Shown: positions 10,361-24,800, numbered from the stretch's first letter. The stretch: 64,000 bases of DNA from Undaria pinnatifida (GCA_012845835.1 JABAKD010000016.1:2040359-2104358); one strand, 5' to 3'. The notes: a model not told the origin generated them from the sequence alone. Translations and numbers: made by a program.

Positions 10361-12342
10361 CAGCGCTTTATCGCTGGGGAGACGAGTTTTGGTTTCGTAG
10401 AGGAAGTAGTATGATCAAAGAATGATAGGCTCCACCCATTTTGTTTTTTTTGTAAAGTACGCGTTACTTGGCGGGACAGTCTAAAACACCGGACCGGTAT
10501 ACTCTCTAGGATGCCCCCGGTGGAGTTTAAGCACGTTCCAAGCAATCTCTTTCCTTCTTCTTTTACCTGATCACAATGGTTGTTTACGGGCACTCGATGC
10601 CACCTCTGCACCTCGTATGACAGAGACAGAACCTCGGCACACTTGGTAATTTCAGGTTATGAGCCTCGATCTTTGATCTACACTTCGGTACCACGTCTGC
10701 ATCTCGTGTCACAGAGACAGGGAGCCTCGACACGCATCATTACTTCATCCCGCGATTATTTGGGTTATTTTATCTTCTCTTGTGTGATCCCGTCGTGCTG
10801 TGGACCTATACCGCCCCCGAAAACAAGTGGTGATGGTTGGTTCCTATACTTATCATGGAAGGAGTCTTACAAGCGATCGGGACTATAAGTCTGTCTCGCA
10901 GTTGCACGCGGCTGCATCATGGATATTTCTTATTATAGAGCTCTAGCATGCACCCATGCGTTCTATACACGCATATACCTTCATGTGGAATACCCCCATG
11001 CACATGCGGAGTATACAACCGACCAGGTATCTTTTGTAGAATTTGCGTTGTATTTCGGGCGAAAAGTTAGAGCAGATTTTCGCTAATCTAAGACTAGCAC
11101 ATCGTGTCAAGGGAAGGAACATGCTGCTAAATAACGAGATAACATCACGATGTCACGATCGTCGATTTCAGCCGCAGACAATGTTGAGTCAATCACCGAT
11201 AAACAGTTTGTACTGCTAATTTGATTCATGTGTGCGCAACAGGGTACTCTTGGGTTCTTCTCCCCTCGCAGTCTATTGTTAGTGGGTTGAGGGTTTTCAA
11301 TCTCTCGCCCGGGATAGAGGATAGAACAGCATTTTTTTTGCCGTTACAACCTTTCGTGGACGGGGAATCCTGTAAGAAACTTACCGCGCTAAGCCCGGGC
11401 TCAGAGCGGAAGTATATCCCAGGAGAGGGGCCATCAGTTGGAACAGGAGTCCTCAACTACAAGAAAAGAAAACGATACGTGAAGGCGCAAACGAGCACAG
11501 CATCAACGTTGATTAACCGCATTATTATGATTGTGTGGCATCCTGAAAAAGTGATGTCCGTGGCTGTGAATGCATCTGTTCATCGAGCGAACACTGCTGA
11601 CGGTTGTATGGCGAGCAGCGATTCAGCGTGGTGACAACGCCTTCCCCTGTTGGGTTCTTTCACCGGGTACCATGATCGATAAAGTCATTTTGCTGCCCCC
11701 TCTTCCGAGGGTACGCAATCAGTAGTTTAGTGTATACCACAACAAGTCATCACGCACCGTCAGATCAATCGGCGGTTGTTTTTCGCTCTCCCTTGCAGCT
11801 TGTACCACGAGACACATGCTGCGCGGTAGAAGTACCCTCTTTCTTTCCCAAAGCTTCTCACATGAAGAGCTCCAACACCCCACCCAAAAACTGATTTTGG
11901 TTGAAAAAAAATGAAAAGTCTACCCGATGAATAATCCCATCTGGCCTGTGCATTATAAAATGCCACACTTTTGCGAAACAACACAATGGAATATGGACGG
12001 TTTTGGGTTAAATAGCCCCGTGATTCAGAAACACAACCCTCATAAAGTGTGTATACCTTTAGCGTGGCCATTCCTTGTCTAAAATATCCCACCCCCCAAA
12101 ACAAAAATCGAGGAAAATGAACGCGAAACCCGATGCATTATTTCATGGCCTAGGCATGCAAAAACAAAAATAGAAACACCAAAACAGGAATAACCAATTT
12201 CCGACAATTTGGGGTCAAGGACCTCCGTCATTCGGAAAATTACGTTAGCCGAAAAATGCTACCTCTGAACTCCGCTCACGTCGCTTACGTCTCGTACACC
12301 TGTACACGTAAATATAAATGCTCAGGTTCCCCACGATGAGAG

Positions 12343-12820
12343 CTGAGTCACCCCTCGCTAGGGGAAGGGCGCAGCATATTGTAAGAATTTTCTGAGCTCC
12401 CAACATGAAGAAGAGCTCGATATAATCCATCATCCATCATCACCCGGAGAAACATTACTTCGAAGGCACTCGTTCGCGCAATCCGACCAGCACTTACTTC
12501 TATGCGATACTCGTAGGACGCGTGCTGCGAAAGAGGTGGCACTTTCGTGTGAAACGCCTTCTAAATGACAGGACTCTTCAATCCCAAATCGTCGTCGGAA
12601 ACCGTACAGCAGTACTTCAATTTGTTTTTGCACGATTCTCGTTGTGTACCTCTAGAGGCCTTGGGTTAAGAAGGGCATGTCTTAAGATCCCAAACTGAGG
12701 ATTAAACCTCACAAAAAAAGTAGTGCACCTCTATCGTAACGCGTCCTAGTCCTAAACCAGCTATTGTTATAGTCAGTCGCGAAAGTATCCCACTAACCGG
12801 TAGTTCCTGACTTAGGGAGA
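12343..12820 (+). mobile_element. short TIR element (family A), copy split by an insertion
   Basis: The left part (12343-12525) has GAGTCACCCCTCGCTAGGGG, 'agaattttctgagctcccaa' and 'cactcgttcgcgcaatccga'. The right part (about 12745-12820) has 'cctagtcctaaaccagctat' and 'cccactaaccggtagttcc', which in other copies follow directly. About 220 bp of unrelated sequence separates the halves, so a second insertion into this copy is likely. Confidence 0.45.
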
Positions 12821-13987
12821 GCCCTAAAAAAAAACAAAAACATTCAAGCTGTGTGCATGTAAGCTGTGTGTTGTTTGTTAAGATACGGTGCCGTAGAGCC
12901 TTTCCTGCCCTCCCCCGCCACACCGGCAGTATGGGGCAGGTTCTAGAGCCTTTTCTGCCCCCCCCCGCCACACCGGCGGTACGCGGCAGGTTTTTGATGG
13001 GTGGCTTTTGCCTTGTTGTAGGGTCTGCGCTTTCTTCAACTGCTTTTCATCGCGTGTTCCTGGCTCCATAGCCAGACCGTTAGAGGTGTGGGAGTGGGTT
13101 TTGAGGAGCCGCATCTTCGACTCATGGTCCAGTTCGTAGAACCGGAGTTTCCTCGAATCTCCCATATTTCTGCATATATATGCGGCTCATCAGGGCGGGC
13201 TAGTGTTAAGATACGGCCTCAAAAGGCCTGTAATTATCCGAATTGAGATCATTTGGATGGGTTTCGTATGATAAGGTTGGCGTTTTATATTCGGGATAGT
13301 CAGGAAATAGATCGGAGGCACGTGCTCGGATCTCAGAAGCCATCCGGGGCTCTGGTGGAGTCGAATAAAGCTTCGTCTCTGCTAAGGCTAAGAAATTGAG
13401 TACTCTCCGAGGACCTGCTCAATTGGCACACCTGCAGGGGACACTCTGTCTGTGTCCCCGCCCAATACACTTACATGTTGGTGTTGCGTACTTGAAGGGC
13501 TCTGCCCCTGTTGACTCTAGTATTATATCGACTTAGAAAAAAAACATTTTAGGTTAGACTACAGTAGTAGTAGTGCACAGCAGTAGTAGTATCTCCTTCC
13601 GCTCACAGCCTATAACACACTCACCGCTAATTTCTTCTTGCTGCTGATTTTGGTATCCGCAGCCAAAGGAATTATATCATGCGGCCATACACCCACTGCT
13701 GTTACAAAGCTAGACACCTAGGGAAAAGCCGACAAACGATATTATTGGCGCTGCAGGACAGTTAATACACCCATCCCTCCATAAAGCAGGCTGCTGATAT
13801 ATATATACATACTTGCAGCCAGTATCACCATTTTATTGTGTTTTTTGGGCCATATTTTACACGCCTCTTGCTATTATTATGTCTGCCGGTACGTACCCAG
13901 CACGTGTTTTTTCATAATACGTACAGCAGTATCATGCATGCGTAAGATTCAATAGTCCCGAAAAACAGTTCGTACTAATACCAGAGA

Positions 13988-14148
13988 ATTGACGCTCGTA
14001 TCTATGATACACTCGTCAAGTCGGTGGTGTTGTGACCGTCGTTCATTCTGGGATCTTTTACCAGGTAATTGACGCTCGTATCTATAATAATATACACTTA
14101 CTTGTCAAGTCGGTGGTGTTGTGGCCGTCGTTCATTCTGGGATCTTTG
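13988..14148 (+). repeat. 80-bp tandem duplication
   Basis: The string ATTGACGCTCGTATCTAT occurs at 13988 and 14068, and the following 'caagtcggtggtgttgtg' and 'cgtcgttcattctgggatct' are repeated at the same spacing. Two copies with small indels. No coding signal. Confidence 0.75.
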
Positions 14149-15089
14149 CCGAGTGTTTTTTGTGCATGTAGTACAAGCAGCAAGCACAGCAGCACACATA
14201 CATATCCCCTGCTGCACTGTACGTACTTTTGTGCTAGCTACTGCACCTGGTTTTAGCGCATTAACATCAAATTCTAGACTATTAATAGTGCCTTTACTTG
14301 GCCACGAACACTGCATCAGGGCGACAGTGAGTAAATGCGCGAAACATCGTACGGGCTCTCACACAAAACATTATTCATTCGTAATTAATGCGCGAAACTC
14401 AGCAGTGCGAACGCACATACAGCGCATACAAGTATTTCCACGTCAACAAAACATAAAAATGCGGCGAGATTTTTACCCCAGGGGGTGGTCCGCAAAATCA
14501 CTGTACGATCGTATGCTAGCTGGGACAGTTCGAAACCCCCCGGAGATTCGGGAGCTCGCGCGGGATCAGCACGTCGACTCGCTGCTAGTGCTGCTGCTGT
14601 TCACGTCGAGCTGCTGATGGATGTCGGTGTTTTTGAGGTAAGGATTGGTCCATCGTAGCACATATAGATCGGTCCCGTTCAAAGGAAAAGGCAGACAGAT
14701 CAGCGGCTTTCCTGTGGCTAACTGCTGTGTTCCGGATAGCGAAGAGGGACGAAGAATCTTGCGGGTATGATATGTACGATACGATAGCACAACAACCTGG
14801 TGCACGCACAGCAGTACCGCAATATCCTGAGTGGTTGTATGCGCAGAGACGTCCCATATGATACGCAGGACGACACGGAGCCGCCAGCATACGGCTGGGG
14901 TGCTAGCACCCGGGCAGTGCATGGGTGCATCTATCTTGGAACAGAGAGAAGGACGCACGCTGTTCCAAGCAGTCATTTAGATTGTTGCGAGAAGAACGCA
15001 GAAGAACAATAATACGTAGCTTGCTGATAAAATGTTGCCCTCGGCTCACTTTGCCCTTGTACGTATGATACGGAGACCTACAGCAGCAC

Positions 15090-15830
15090 ACACCCTTGAC
15101 TCAACAGCCAAGCGCGCTGGATTGCGAGAGAAGGACACATAATAAAAGCAACTCAACTCACTCGCGTTCCCTGGCTTCAGTGTTGTCCCAGGTTCCACAT
15201 TAGACTACCAGGTATAGTCTAATCGGCTGGTTTGAAACAACAGCAGGCTGGAACATCTTTTCCCGACTACAGTACGTACAAAAGCAAGCATTCCACCTCG
15301 TCCCCTGGCTCATTTTCCCTCCCTTCCCTTGCAGGCCCACAGCAGTGCGCACGCTTGGTTCAAGCAGGGTAGGTTGCGAGAACAGCACAGAAGAACAGCA
15401 ACTCAATCGCTTACACCGGGCTAAACAATCTCCCTGCTGCTAATGGCTCTGCTCCTGATGTTTGTATCGGACGCAAAAAAACAGCTTGGCTGGGAGCACG
15501 TGTTACGGCCACAAAAAAAAAACAACTCCACTCATCAGCTTGTGTTACCGTCGGCTCACATTTCCTTTTCACGTACTAGTCTAGACTATAGACCTATACA
15601 TACATCCACAGCAGCAGGGCGCACGCTTGATGCAAGCAGGCTGGATGGCGAGAACAAAACCTCACTCGCCTGCCCCACCCTCGGCTCGCTCTTGTCCCTT
15701 GTTCTTCTGTTTCAATATCTATCGTATCGTAACAAAAAAAGCAGCATGGCTGGGAGCATCTCCCCGACTACAAAAGCAACCAGTCCAACTCCACTTTGGA
15801 GGGGGGGGGCTCACAGATCACGCTATCCCC
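15090..15830 (+). repeat. tandem array of roughly 265-bp units ending at an exon
   Basis: A motif of the type 'cttg(g/a)ttcaagcaggntgg...tgcgagaac' recurs near 15090, 15353 and 15623, and 'gctggnagca' with downstream 'cgactacaaaagcaa' recurs near 15240, 15490 and 15750. The spacing is about 260-300 bp. A more distant copy lies around 14950. The array ends where the exon at 15817 begins, so its last unit may supply the acceptor tract. Confidence 0.5.
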
Positions 15831-18800
15831 AAGCCTCCAATCCTACCTCAACGTAGCCAGCAACAGCAACACCAATCCATCCTGGACCGGCGGCGGCTCA
15901 GCCTTTTCGCCGTACCGACAACCAAACCCGACCAGCATTCGCCACATCGACATCGCTCGAACAGCCAGACGCCGTGGCTCGTCTTGGACAAGGAATACAT
16001 TGCGCGGCGGCAGCAGCAGCAGCGGCAGTCTGCTGTACCACGAAGGGGGCACAAGCGTGGAGCACTCTGCGCATGCTGTACCGGGGGCGTACGGACGGTC
16101 GATCAGCGATGTAAAATCTGCTAAAAACAACCTTTACTTCAGAAGGCCGTTGCCGGTAAATGCTCAGTACAAGGACATTTTGGAGCGGGGATGGGATGGG
16201 CGGATGGCGCTGGGCAGGCGCACCGGAGCGGAACGTCGCTTGCTCGCGGCGCACCTCTCCACGTCTACAAGGTACGTACAGCACGGGCCCTTTAATTTAT
16301 TTATATATATATATATATATATTTTTTCAATTAAAAAGCCTAGGCGCGTTTGGTCCAAATTTGGCGTAGGAAACGGCGCTCAAATTCTCGAGAGATACAT
16401 GAAAAAGGCGGAATAAGAAGCGTGCGCCCTGGTACCGCCGTTAGCGCGAGAGCGTGAGCTACCAAACCGCGATGAAAATCGACAAGCATAGATATAAAGC
16501 TGAAAAGCGGGAATGCTGAACCCTATGTGCGATAAAAATGAAGGCAAGGACCGGGGAGAAGAGAAGACACCTGTGACCACTTGATGGCTGCAGTTACCTC
16601 TCTACTACCCGTAAACGTAAGGGGTCGATTTTTTATTAACGCTAGTACCTGACGGTCCTAGCATTTACCTCCGTAGTTGTTGTGGTACATGTGTTTCGAT
16701 TATTGCACACATCCGACAGATCATCGATCCACACCTGATGATCTAGATCTTTTTTTAAAGATCTGTGACCATGGTCTGGCTCATTTTGCCGGGTGGGAGT
16801 CTTGCGATCTGCATGGTCTAGCTCGTGTTTACTGGGTTTGATCTGTGATTCTTATAAACAGATATGTGCGTCGTGGGTACGAATCTCGGCGGCGTCTAAG
16901 CATTGGTCTCAGCGGACCTACCCTTTTGCCATCAGACGAGTATATAGGAGGAGTATACTATCATAATAACCATTCGTAAGATTCTCCGGCGCGCACGCTC
17001 GAAACTAGTAAATGCGAAATCGTTGAGATGTCCTGAGTCGCTTGGTATATGCGCAACAGCAGTGCGAGTGATTGATTTCTACTCCACGCAAACGGGCTCT
17101 ACGCACAACCTCCCCCCCGCCTTGGTTTTGCTGTGTGTCTTGCCAAAGTAGTAGACTAAACCTACACCACTTTTAGCTGTTTTCTGCCAAACCACAACAC
17201 AATCAAAGCCAAATCAAAACCCCCTTTTTTATTGTTGTTTTTCGGCCGAACCGCATATATTTATGTCGCGTTTTGTCTTCTCCCGCGCTCCCGCCAAACA
17301 CGTATTTTGTTTCCTGGTGACCTCTATCAATATTAGCAGCGCTCCTCATTTTGAGGAGAGACAGCAGCCATACCTGTCTGCGCCGAAGAGCTGGGATAAC
17401 CCACGGATGGTGCGGGGGAACGACAGGTCCGCAGCGCCCTTGAGGACTCGAGGTTCAATAATTTTGACGGACAATGGTGCAATTTTTCCGGATCCGGATC
17501 GATCGGGGAGAGATGCGGGCCAAAATGGGGATGCTTTCAGCTTCCGGAGCGCGGGGGTTCGGGTGAGTGGAGTGTGCCGACAAATCGTCCCCATCGAAGG
17601 TAGAAATTAATCAATTAATTAACTATCGCACTTCAACTACTTGATTTACCTACCAGGTCGTGCTAGTTTTTGTTCCTTTGCTCGTCCCTTCGATTATCTT
17701 CGCGCTTATTATTTCTCCTTCTCCCTCCCTAGACGGAACCCCGATCCGGGATCACAAAAAAATTCCCCCCCCCCCCCCCCCCCCCCCCCGCCGACGGTAG
17801 ACGCCTTCCATATTATCGGGAGAATAGTTCAGCATTTCCTTCCCCCTTTGTGTTGCCTTGTCTTGTGGCGTCTTACCATGTACACCCATCCCTGTTTTCG
17901 CGTAGAACACACCCAGCAAGCAAAAAAAAAAACGCACCCGTCAAGCCGCAACGTTATCCAGACGCAAAACGAACTGCGAAAAACCCGTCCCTCCACAAAC
18001 ACGCAGGGGCTTTCATCTTCACCCGTTTAGAGCTGACCCCTCTCTGTTTTTTGCAGGGGCGTTCACGGACCAAGAACCATCCCGTGGGACGGGGCGGGGG
18101 GTTTTCAAAATATCGAGGGGCGAGTCGGGTCGGGTCAGGCAATGTTGGAAATTTCGCAGGACGGGTCGGCTCGGGTCGGGTCACAAGATTTTGAATCTCA
18201 CGAGTCGAGTCGGGTCGGGTCGGATGAGCAGGTTTTGAAATCTCACGGGTCGGCTCGAGTCGGGTCAGCAGGTTTTGAAATCTCACGGGTCGGGTCAGTT
18301 CGGGTCGGGTCGGAAGTCGGGTCGGGTCGGGTCGGGTCGGGTCGGGTCGGGTCGGGTCGGGTCGGGTCGGGTCGGGTCGGGTCGGGTCGGGTCGGGTCGG
18401 GTCGGGTCGGGTCGGGTCGGGTCGGGTCGGGTCGGGTCGGGTCGGGTCGGGTCGGGTCGGGTCGGGTCGGGTCGGGTCGGGTTGTTCTGACCCAACCGGA
18501 CCCGCGACCAAGTGATTTGACCCATGAAAAGCGCTAAATTTTTGGTGGAAATGACTTGAAAATAGAGTAGGAGCATGGTTTTGCAGTAAGTAACAAGGAT
18601 TCATCGTTTTTTTTTCCCATTTCTTCCGTAAAAATCCACCCCGCATGTGCAGAGCCGAAGACCTCGGACAGCCCCCGGTCTGCACCCTCCTCGACTGAGC
18701 TCATCTGGAACAGGAGGACGAACGAGGGCGCTTTCACGACCTTTTAGTGGCCCGCAGTCTGGCACGATGGGCATGCAATATGCAGGGGGGGAGGGGTTCG

Positions 18801-21800
18801 CCAGTGTATCGCGATCGGGTGTCGCAGAAGGTATGACAGGCGTTTTTATGCAGGGAGAGCGGGGGTTCGCTGGCATGTCGCGGTCGAGCATTGTGTCACG
18901 GGTTTTACTATGAAAAAGAAGCCTAACATCAGCCGTCGACTTGAAGACCCCCCGGCTGATTATTTCTTCCCGGATCGCGCCCACAATAAAAACACCAGCC
19001 ACCGAATCTCGGTTACAGTAGGAAACTAACCCCCCGGCAACTAATCCAGGTTTAACATACAAGAAGAAACATCCTATTAACCTCTTGGGCTGAACTACAT
19101 CCATCCTTGGTTACGCGTGACGTATGCCGGGGATTATGACGCCCGGTGCGGGACAGGCTTTCTTGCGCCGCAAGATAGCATAGCTGCCGCTATTAACGGG
19201 AACTCGTGCAGCAGGATATTTGTGACTGTTGTCAACATGTATGTAGGCGTTTTGGTTTTTCGATCGGTGACGACGCAGGACGTATATAGTCTGCCTTCAG
19301 CGATCTCGAAACTCGCATTCACTCGTGATAATATAGCAAAAACAGGCCGACCGGAGTATCACGCAGCTTGCAAAGATGAGCATCGACCCTTAAATTGACC
19401 GAACTTGCAGCTGACGTATTTGAAACATTTCTAGATACACCAGGTACAAAGGTATATGTTTTGAGTCCGACTTGTGCAGGATATTCTCTCTATTGCCCGG
19501 AGTGAACATGTTTGTGCCTTAAGGGAAAGTGCCAGCGTTTTTTTGTCTCCGTCGTTGACATAGAAATACATACCTCGAGGGACTTTTTGTGACACGCCGC
19601 CACGCGTTGCCGTTTGTTTTTTGTCGCTACGTCGTACACTCCCACCCCTATGCCTGTATCCCCCTACTATCTGTCGTCGTCGTCATCGTCTGGTCTTGTC
19701 AGAACACGCGCCGGAGCTTTCGCGATCGCTCAGCTCCTCGCCGCAGAAAAACAGGCACCTGCCTCCTTTTGCATCTTCTTTCTCTTTCGGATCGAGCCGT
19801 CACGTGGAAGAAAAACGGCAGACGCGCTTAGTCACTGTGCGGGCGCTTTCACTCCTCCCGAGTGGTAGCATTGGCCAAGAGGTGAGCAGCATTCTTGAGG
19901 GCGGAGGGGGGGTGGGGGGCGGGGGTGGGGGTGGGGGACGAACTCAATTGTTGCTTGCCTTATAGCCATTTAAAAATTGGCCACGCATCCCTTCCGAGAC
20001 GGAGTATTCTCTTCTTGGGAGGGGGTTGCGGTCCTTGCGATATTCCGCCGTAAAAATGATCATCACTAGCCTCTTTGCGATCTTTATTCGGGCAGTAGTG
20101 CTCGGAATAAAATGTAAAAAAATAGTTAATTCGAACTATTAATAGTTGCCAAGACATTGTTTACTTCCCACCTTCGAGAGAAGCGACATCCGCTTTTACA
20201 CGAGCACCGCTGTAAGTATAGAGGACATTCTGTTATCTCTCGATCACCCGACAGGCCCACGGCCCACAAGGTCGTTTTTTTGGTCCGGCGATTGTTGAAC
20301 CCAGAACGGGTGGCGATACGCGCGGTACATTGCGTGACCCTTCGACGGTGTCCAGACCGTTCTTCTTTTAAAGCGTGGGATAGCATCACGGTTCGGTATC
20401 TCTCCCTTTCCTCCCGCGCCCCCCCCGGACCGGGAAACAAGGTGGTTCAACTCCACTCGCACCCTCTCTGGGAGAAGGTCCCGGCCTTGAAATATTCAGG
20501 CCTGGGCGCATGCTGCGGTAGCCGTGCAGTGTCACTTTTCTGGTGTAGTACTAAAGCCGACGGACGTGACGCCTCAACTGGCAGGCAATCAATGCACTGG
20601 GTACCCCGATTTTAAGAGCGCCCAGGATAAGAGCTTTCGAGATTCAACGCGTTTACAACTGGAAACCCTTTCATGGGCGCAATTTTACTTGAATTTAGTA
20701 TAGGGAGGGATTTCGGGGCTCTAAAAGGGGTTAGATCGGCATGTCCCGCCTGCATTAAAAGCTATACATTTTCCACTCTTGATACAGTTAAGAGCACTGT
20801 GTAAGTTAAGAGCGCTTGTTTTCGGCTTGTTGCGGGGCACTCTTAAACCGGAGTGCCCAATGTAGCCAATTGAGAAACTGTAAAACATGGACGCATCTCA
20901 CGCTAGGGGTGCAGCATATTCTAAGAAATTCCTGAGCTCCTACCACGAGTTGCTCAATATTTCACCCCCTACCTAAACATGCCTTCGAAGACACTCGTTC
21001 GCGCAACCCGACCGACGTTTCTATGCGCTAGTCCTAAAATCAACCATTGTACTCGTAAAGCTGTCATACTAACCGGGAGTTCCAACCTTCAAGGGGCTCA
21101 ACCGGTCAGAAAACATTTGGCCTCAAAAAGTGCAAACCCTGCCGTGGAATGACTCTGGATAGTCACTAAGATATCGTTCGTTCAAATGTCATTCGCGCGT
21201 AAACAAACGTTTTTTTTTGCGTGAAATTGTATACCAAGACTATTTAGGGGATCGTTCGTTCATCCGGTGAAGAAGCGTGCAAAGTTTTACTTATGTACGT
21301 TGCACAGATCATCTATCCCCACTTAATGGTCTAGATATTTCAGGGAAGATCTGTATGATCTGTATGATCTGTATGGTCTAGCTCATGTTGCTGGGTGGTA
21401 GCCGTGCGATCTTCATGATCTGGCAAATGCTTCCAACGTTGGATCTGTACTCCACATATCCAGATCCTGCAGAACATCTCACAACGGCAGCTATATGATC
21501 TACTGGTACATGATCTATATCGTGATCTGGCCGATGGGTGTAGATGATCTAGATCGTCATCTGTCCGAGGTGTGTAGATGATCTAGATCGTCATCTGTCC
21601 GATGGGTGTTCATGATCTAGATCGTCATCTGGCCGAGGTGTGTAGATGATCTAGATCGTCATCTGTCCGAGGTGTGTAGATGATCTAGATCGTCATCTGT
21701 CCGATGGGTGTACATGATCTAGATCGTCATCTGTCCGAGCTGTGTAGATGATCTAGATCGTGATCTGGCCGATGTGCGTAGATGACCTAGATTGTGATCT

Positions 21801-24800
21801 GGCCGAGGTGTGTAGATGATCTAGATCGTCATCTGACCGAGGTGTGTAGATGATCTAGATCGTGATCTGTCCGAGGTGTGTAGATGATCTAGATCGTGAT
21901 ATGTCCCGAGGTGTGAAAGTTTATCAACATTCAGTTTATGTTTTCAGGTGTTGCAGAAGAGCGCTCTCACAAAAATGTGGGCGCACACCATATTCCTGTG
22001 TAACCTGCGTCGTTGAGGGGTGCGAAGTGCTTGCAGATGGGGCATGGTTCATTTATTTTCTTGCTTTTTTCCTTTTTGTTATAATCGCTTTTGCTCTCCA
22101 GCTCAAATCGTAAGAGGAATTACCCTCACAGCGACCTTCTGAACAAGCCGGGATCACAGAAGTCTTTCCTTCTCCCGCCCGGTACATGCCTTCGCTTTCA
22201 TCGCACAGAGGGTTCAGCATTCTCACTCTTCAGCTTTTTATGCTCGTCGGTTTGCGTCGATTCTCTCTATATGTGATGCCGAGGCTTGGCGAATAGCCTT
22301 TGCCGACGCAAAGGTCGGGGCGGCCAAGGTCAGTTGCCCGTCTCGGTAGCCGACGACGAGACCGGTCGAGCTAGGGACTTTTCGAACCAACAACACAGAA
22401 ATTTCCTGTAAAAACAAATTTGACCAACTTGGAACCTGCAGGCAGAAAACACGTTTCTTCTCGCTAATCTCACGTTTACCCGTTTTTCATCTTGACCCGC
22501 TTCATGTGTACCAGGTGTCTGCCGTGGGGATGTCACCGTTCAACAGCGTACGCTCCCTCCGAACCGCGATCCTCGCCGACATTGATCGCAAACCGCGTCC
22601 CAGTGTCGACGTGCGAGGCGGCGGCGGCAGCGGCGGCGGCGACAACAGCGGCACTCCCCCAGCATTCCTCTTCTCTTACGCGGACGGTGTGCCAATAGAC
22701 CGAGGGCAGGAGGACAGGCTAAGCGTACAAGACATTGCCATCGCATCATCGCCTTGTTCGAGAGCAACGAATAGCGTTATTCGTAGGGGGGGAGGGGAGG
22801 ACAGAGGGCGTTCGGGCGAAGCTTGCGTGTTTCTGCGAGCTTGCTCGTATCAGGACGACGAGCTGGAGACAGGAGATGGCCTGCACGAGGGCGGTGTGTT
22901 GAGCCGCTGGGGGAGCCTGCGCGGAGGGTCTTGTGAAAGCGAGGTAGGTTTCATCGTGCTTGTGGTGGTATCATGACGATACTGACGAAGCTACAGAAGC
23001 ACCATGAACATCATCCAATAGCTTCGCTAGGAAGCACGCGTTGCGCTCATTTTAATTTTTTGTTGGCGAAGAAGCGACCGTACGTACGCATTAGACGTAG
23101 GCCAGCCATAAGGGGTGCATCCACGTTCCCAAGGACCCCCCCCCCCCCCCCCCAAAGAAACACGGCTGCTAAAAAAACGAAAAAAACTCACGACTCCCGA
23201 CATTTTCAACAAAATCTGAAACTTTTGGCACGTTTTCAAAACATAACATTCACGCTTTCTATCATTAAAAATCCTGACATGTAGTTTTTTCTTAGAGAGA
23301 AACGTAAAATAAACTTACTACTCAAAAGTCCGGAACATCCTAACAAAAAGTCACGATCCCTCTCGCGAAAACTGTCACGTGCTTTTTTGTCACGGTTCCT
23401 AACCCTTTTTGTTTCGGTATTAGGAACGACCCCAAGCCCCCACTTGGGGACTCTCTCTCTACTCGCATATATATCGGAGTATCACACACACAGCTTGCAA
23501 AGATGAGTTTCGACGAAATCTTCATCTCACAGCTGGAGTGTATTTTTAATTCTTAAAATGTACCTGGTATCTAATTCGCCCCCCCCCCCCAAAAAAAAAA
23601 AAATCTTTTAAAGAAAGAAACACTTCACACATATTATAGAACGACGTCAAAGCTTATTTCTAGTAGTAGATGTATGGCCACAAGCCACGAAACGGGTAAT
23701 AAAGCATGAAGGTGGTTCCAACGGTGTTGGCGCAACCCGTTGTGGACGAAGGAAAATTAAAATTTTTGACCCATCCCGCGGCAAGGGTGTAGCAGAAGTT
23801 TCCAGGAGTTTTCTTCGGCTCCTACACGTGAGAATCTTGCTGTCTCACCCACCCGATACATGACTTCGAAGGCGTTTTTCTGTTGGCGCAACCCGTTTCA
23901 ACATTTTCTGTGCGTTAGTCCGTAAAACGAAGGGTGCTCGTAAAAGTTATCATGCTGACCGGTAGTTTCACACCTACTTGATGAGGAGCTCAATCGGCCA
24001 GAAGGTCAGAAACGTTGTACCCCTAAATTTTTAACCCCTAAGTATCCCTATCGCGACGCGCGTCGCCAGCTTTTAACACGGATGGTGCCCGAACGCCAGC
24101 CAAGGTGTATGGCCGATTGCTACAACAACGGTATGGCACCTGCTTGAAATAAAAGCTCTCTCGTAATAAGTCGAGCCGAAAATCTGGCACCTGCTTCAAG
24201 CTTCGACCAAAATGAATCCCTCATGTCTCATCTACAGGCTGGTTCACGTTAAACAACCCAAATTTACTCTCCGGCGAAATGCCCACGCCGTTTTTTCGAT
24301 TCAGACCGTGAAAAATTTGCGCACGTCTTCTATGTGCTGAAGACCTCACCTGATCTTTTTGTTGGTATGTTTGTTTGTTTTTTGCCTGATTTTTTGTCAG
24401 TTTAAGACTTTTCGGAAAATGTGGACCGCCCTAGCCCACACACTTTCCGCGAGAAAAACACAAAAATGAAAACCCGGAGGTCAGGCGTCGGGATGGGCAT
24501 GTAGAACACTTGTGCAAAATTTCAGGGTTTATCTCTCAAAAAACGGCGTGGACACTTGGACTTTTGTACGTAAAAATGAATAAGATACGTTATTTCCTTC
24601 AAATGGCTTGGTTTTAGCGTAGGATCCAGTTTTTTCGCTAGGTTATGCTCAATGTTGAACACAGGCAGGTCAGATCTTCGACTTACTGCGCGAATTTTTT
24701 CGACAGACATGCCTTGGGGTACGTCCAACCGGATCGTGCAAAATGCGGCGCAATTTTTCTTTCGCCCCCGCTTGGAAAAGGCCTGAACATTATTGAACAA

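Larger units (their letters stand above)
10361..15816 (+). other. intergenic or 5' region with no convincing gene
   Basis: Between the BBS7 stop and the first candidate exon of the next gene I find no exon that I can support. The stretch holds a split copy of the family A element (12343-12820), two direct copies of a 60-bp GC-rich segment around 12890-13000, an 80-bp duplication (13988-14148) and a tandem array (15090-15830). Position 12170-12280 is related to 51535-51625. A minus-strand frame at 12878-13165 looks mildly protein-like but has no partner exons. The promoter and first exon of the large plus-strand gene may be here and unrecognised. Confidence 0.5.

Noticed and set aside
11221-11634. 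Open frame of 137 codons on the plus strand
   Set aside because: No domain, no partner exons and no promoter or splice context that I could defend.
12878-13165. Minus-strand frame with FYELDHESKMRLLKTHSHTS
   Set aside because: Mildly protein-like, but it runs into duplicated GC-rich repeats and has no supporting exon; kept as unproven.
18142-18685. RVGSG and DPTRP repeat proteins on the two strands
   Set aside because: They are by-products of the (GGGTC)n array inside a hAT-like element.
20157-20615. Open frame of 152 codons on the plus strand
   Set aside because: No ATG start, no matched splice sites, no recognisable motif and a composition like the surrounding intron.
21505-21920. CRISPR-like direct repeats
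   Set aside because: Units are contiguous with no unique spacers, and the genome is eukaryotic.
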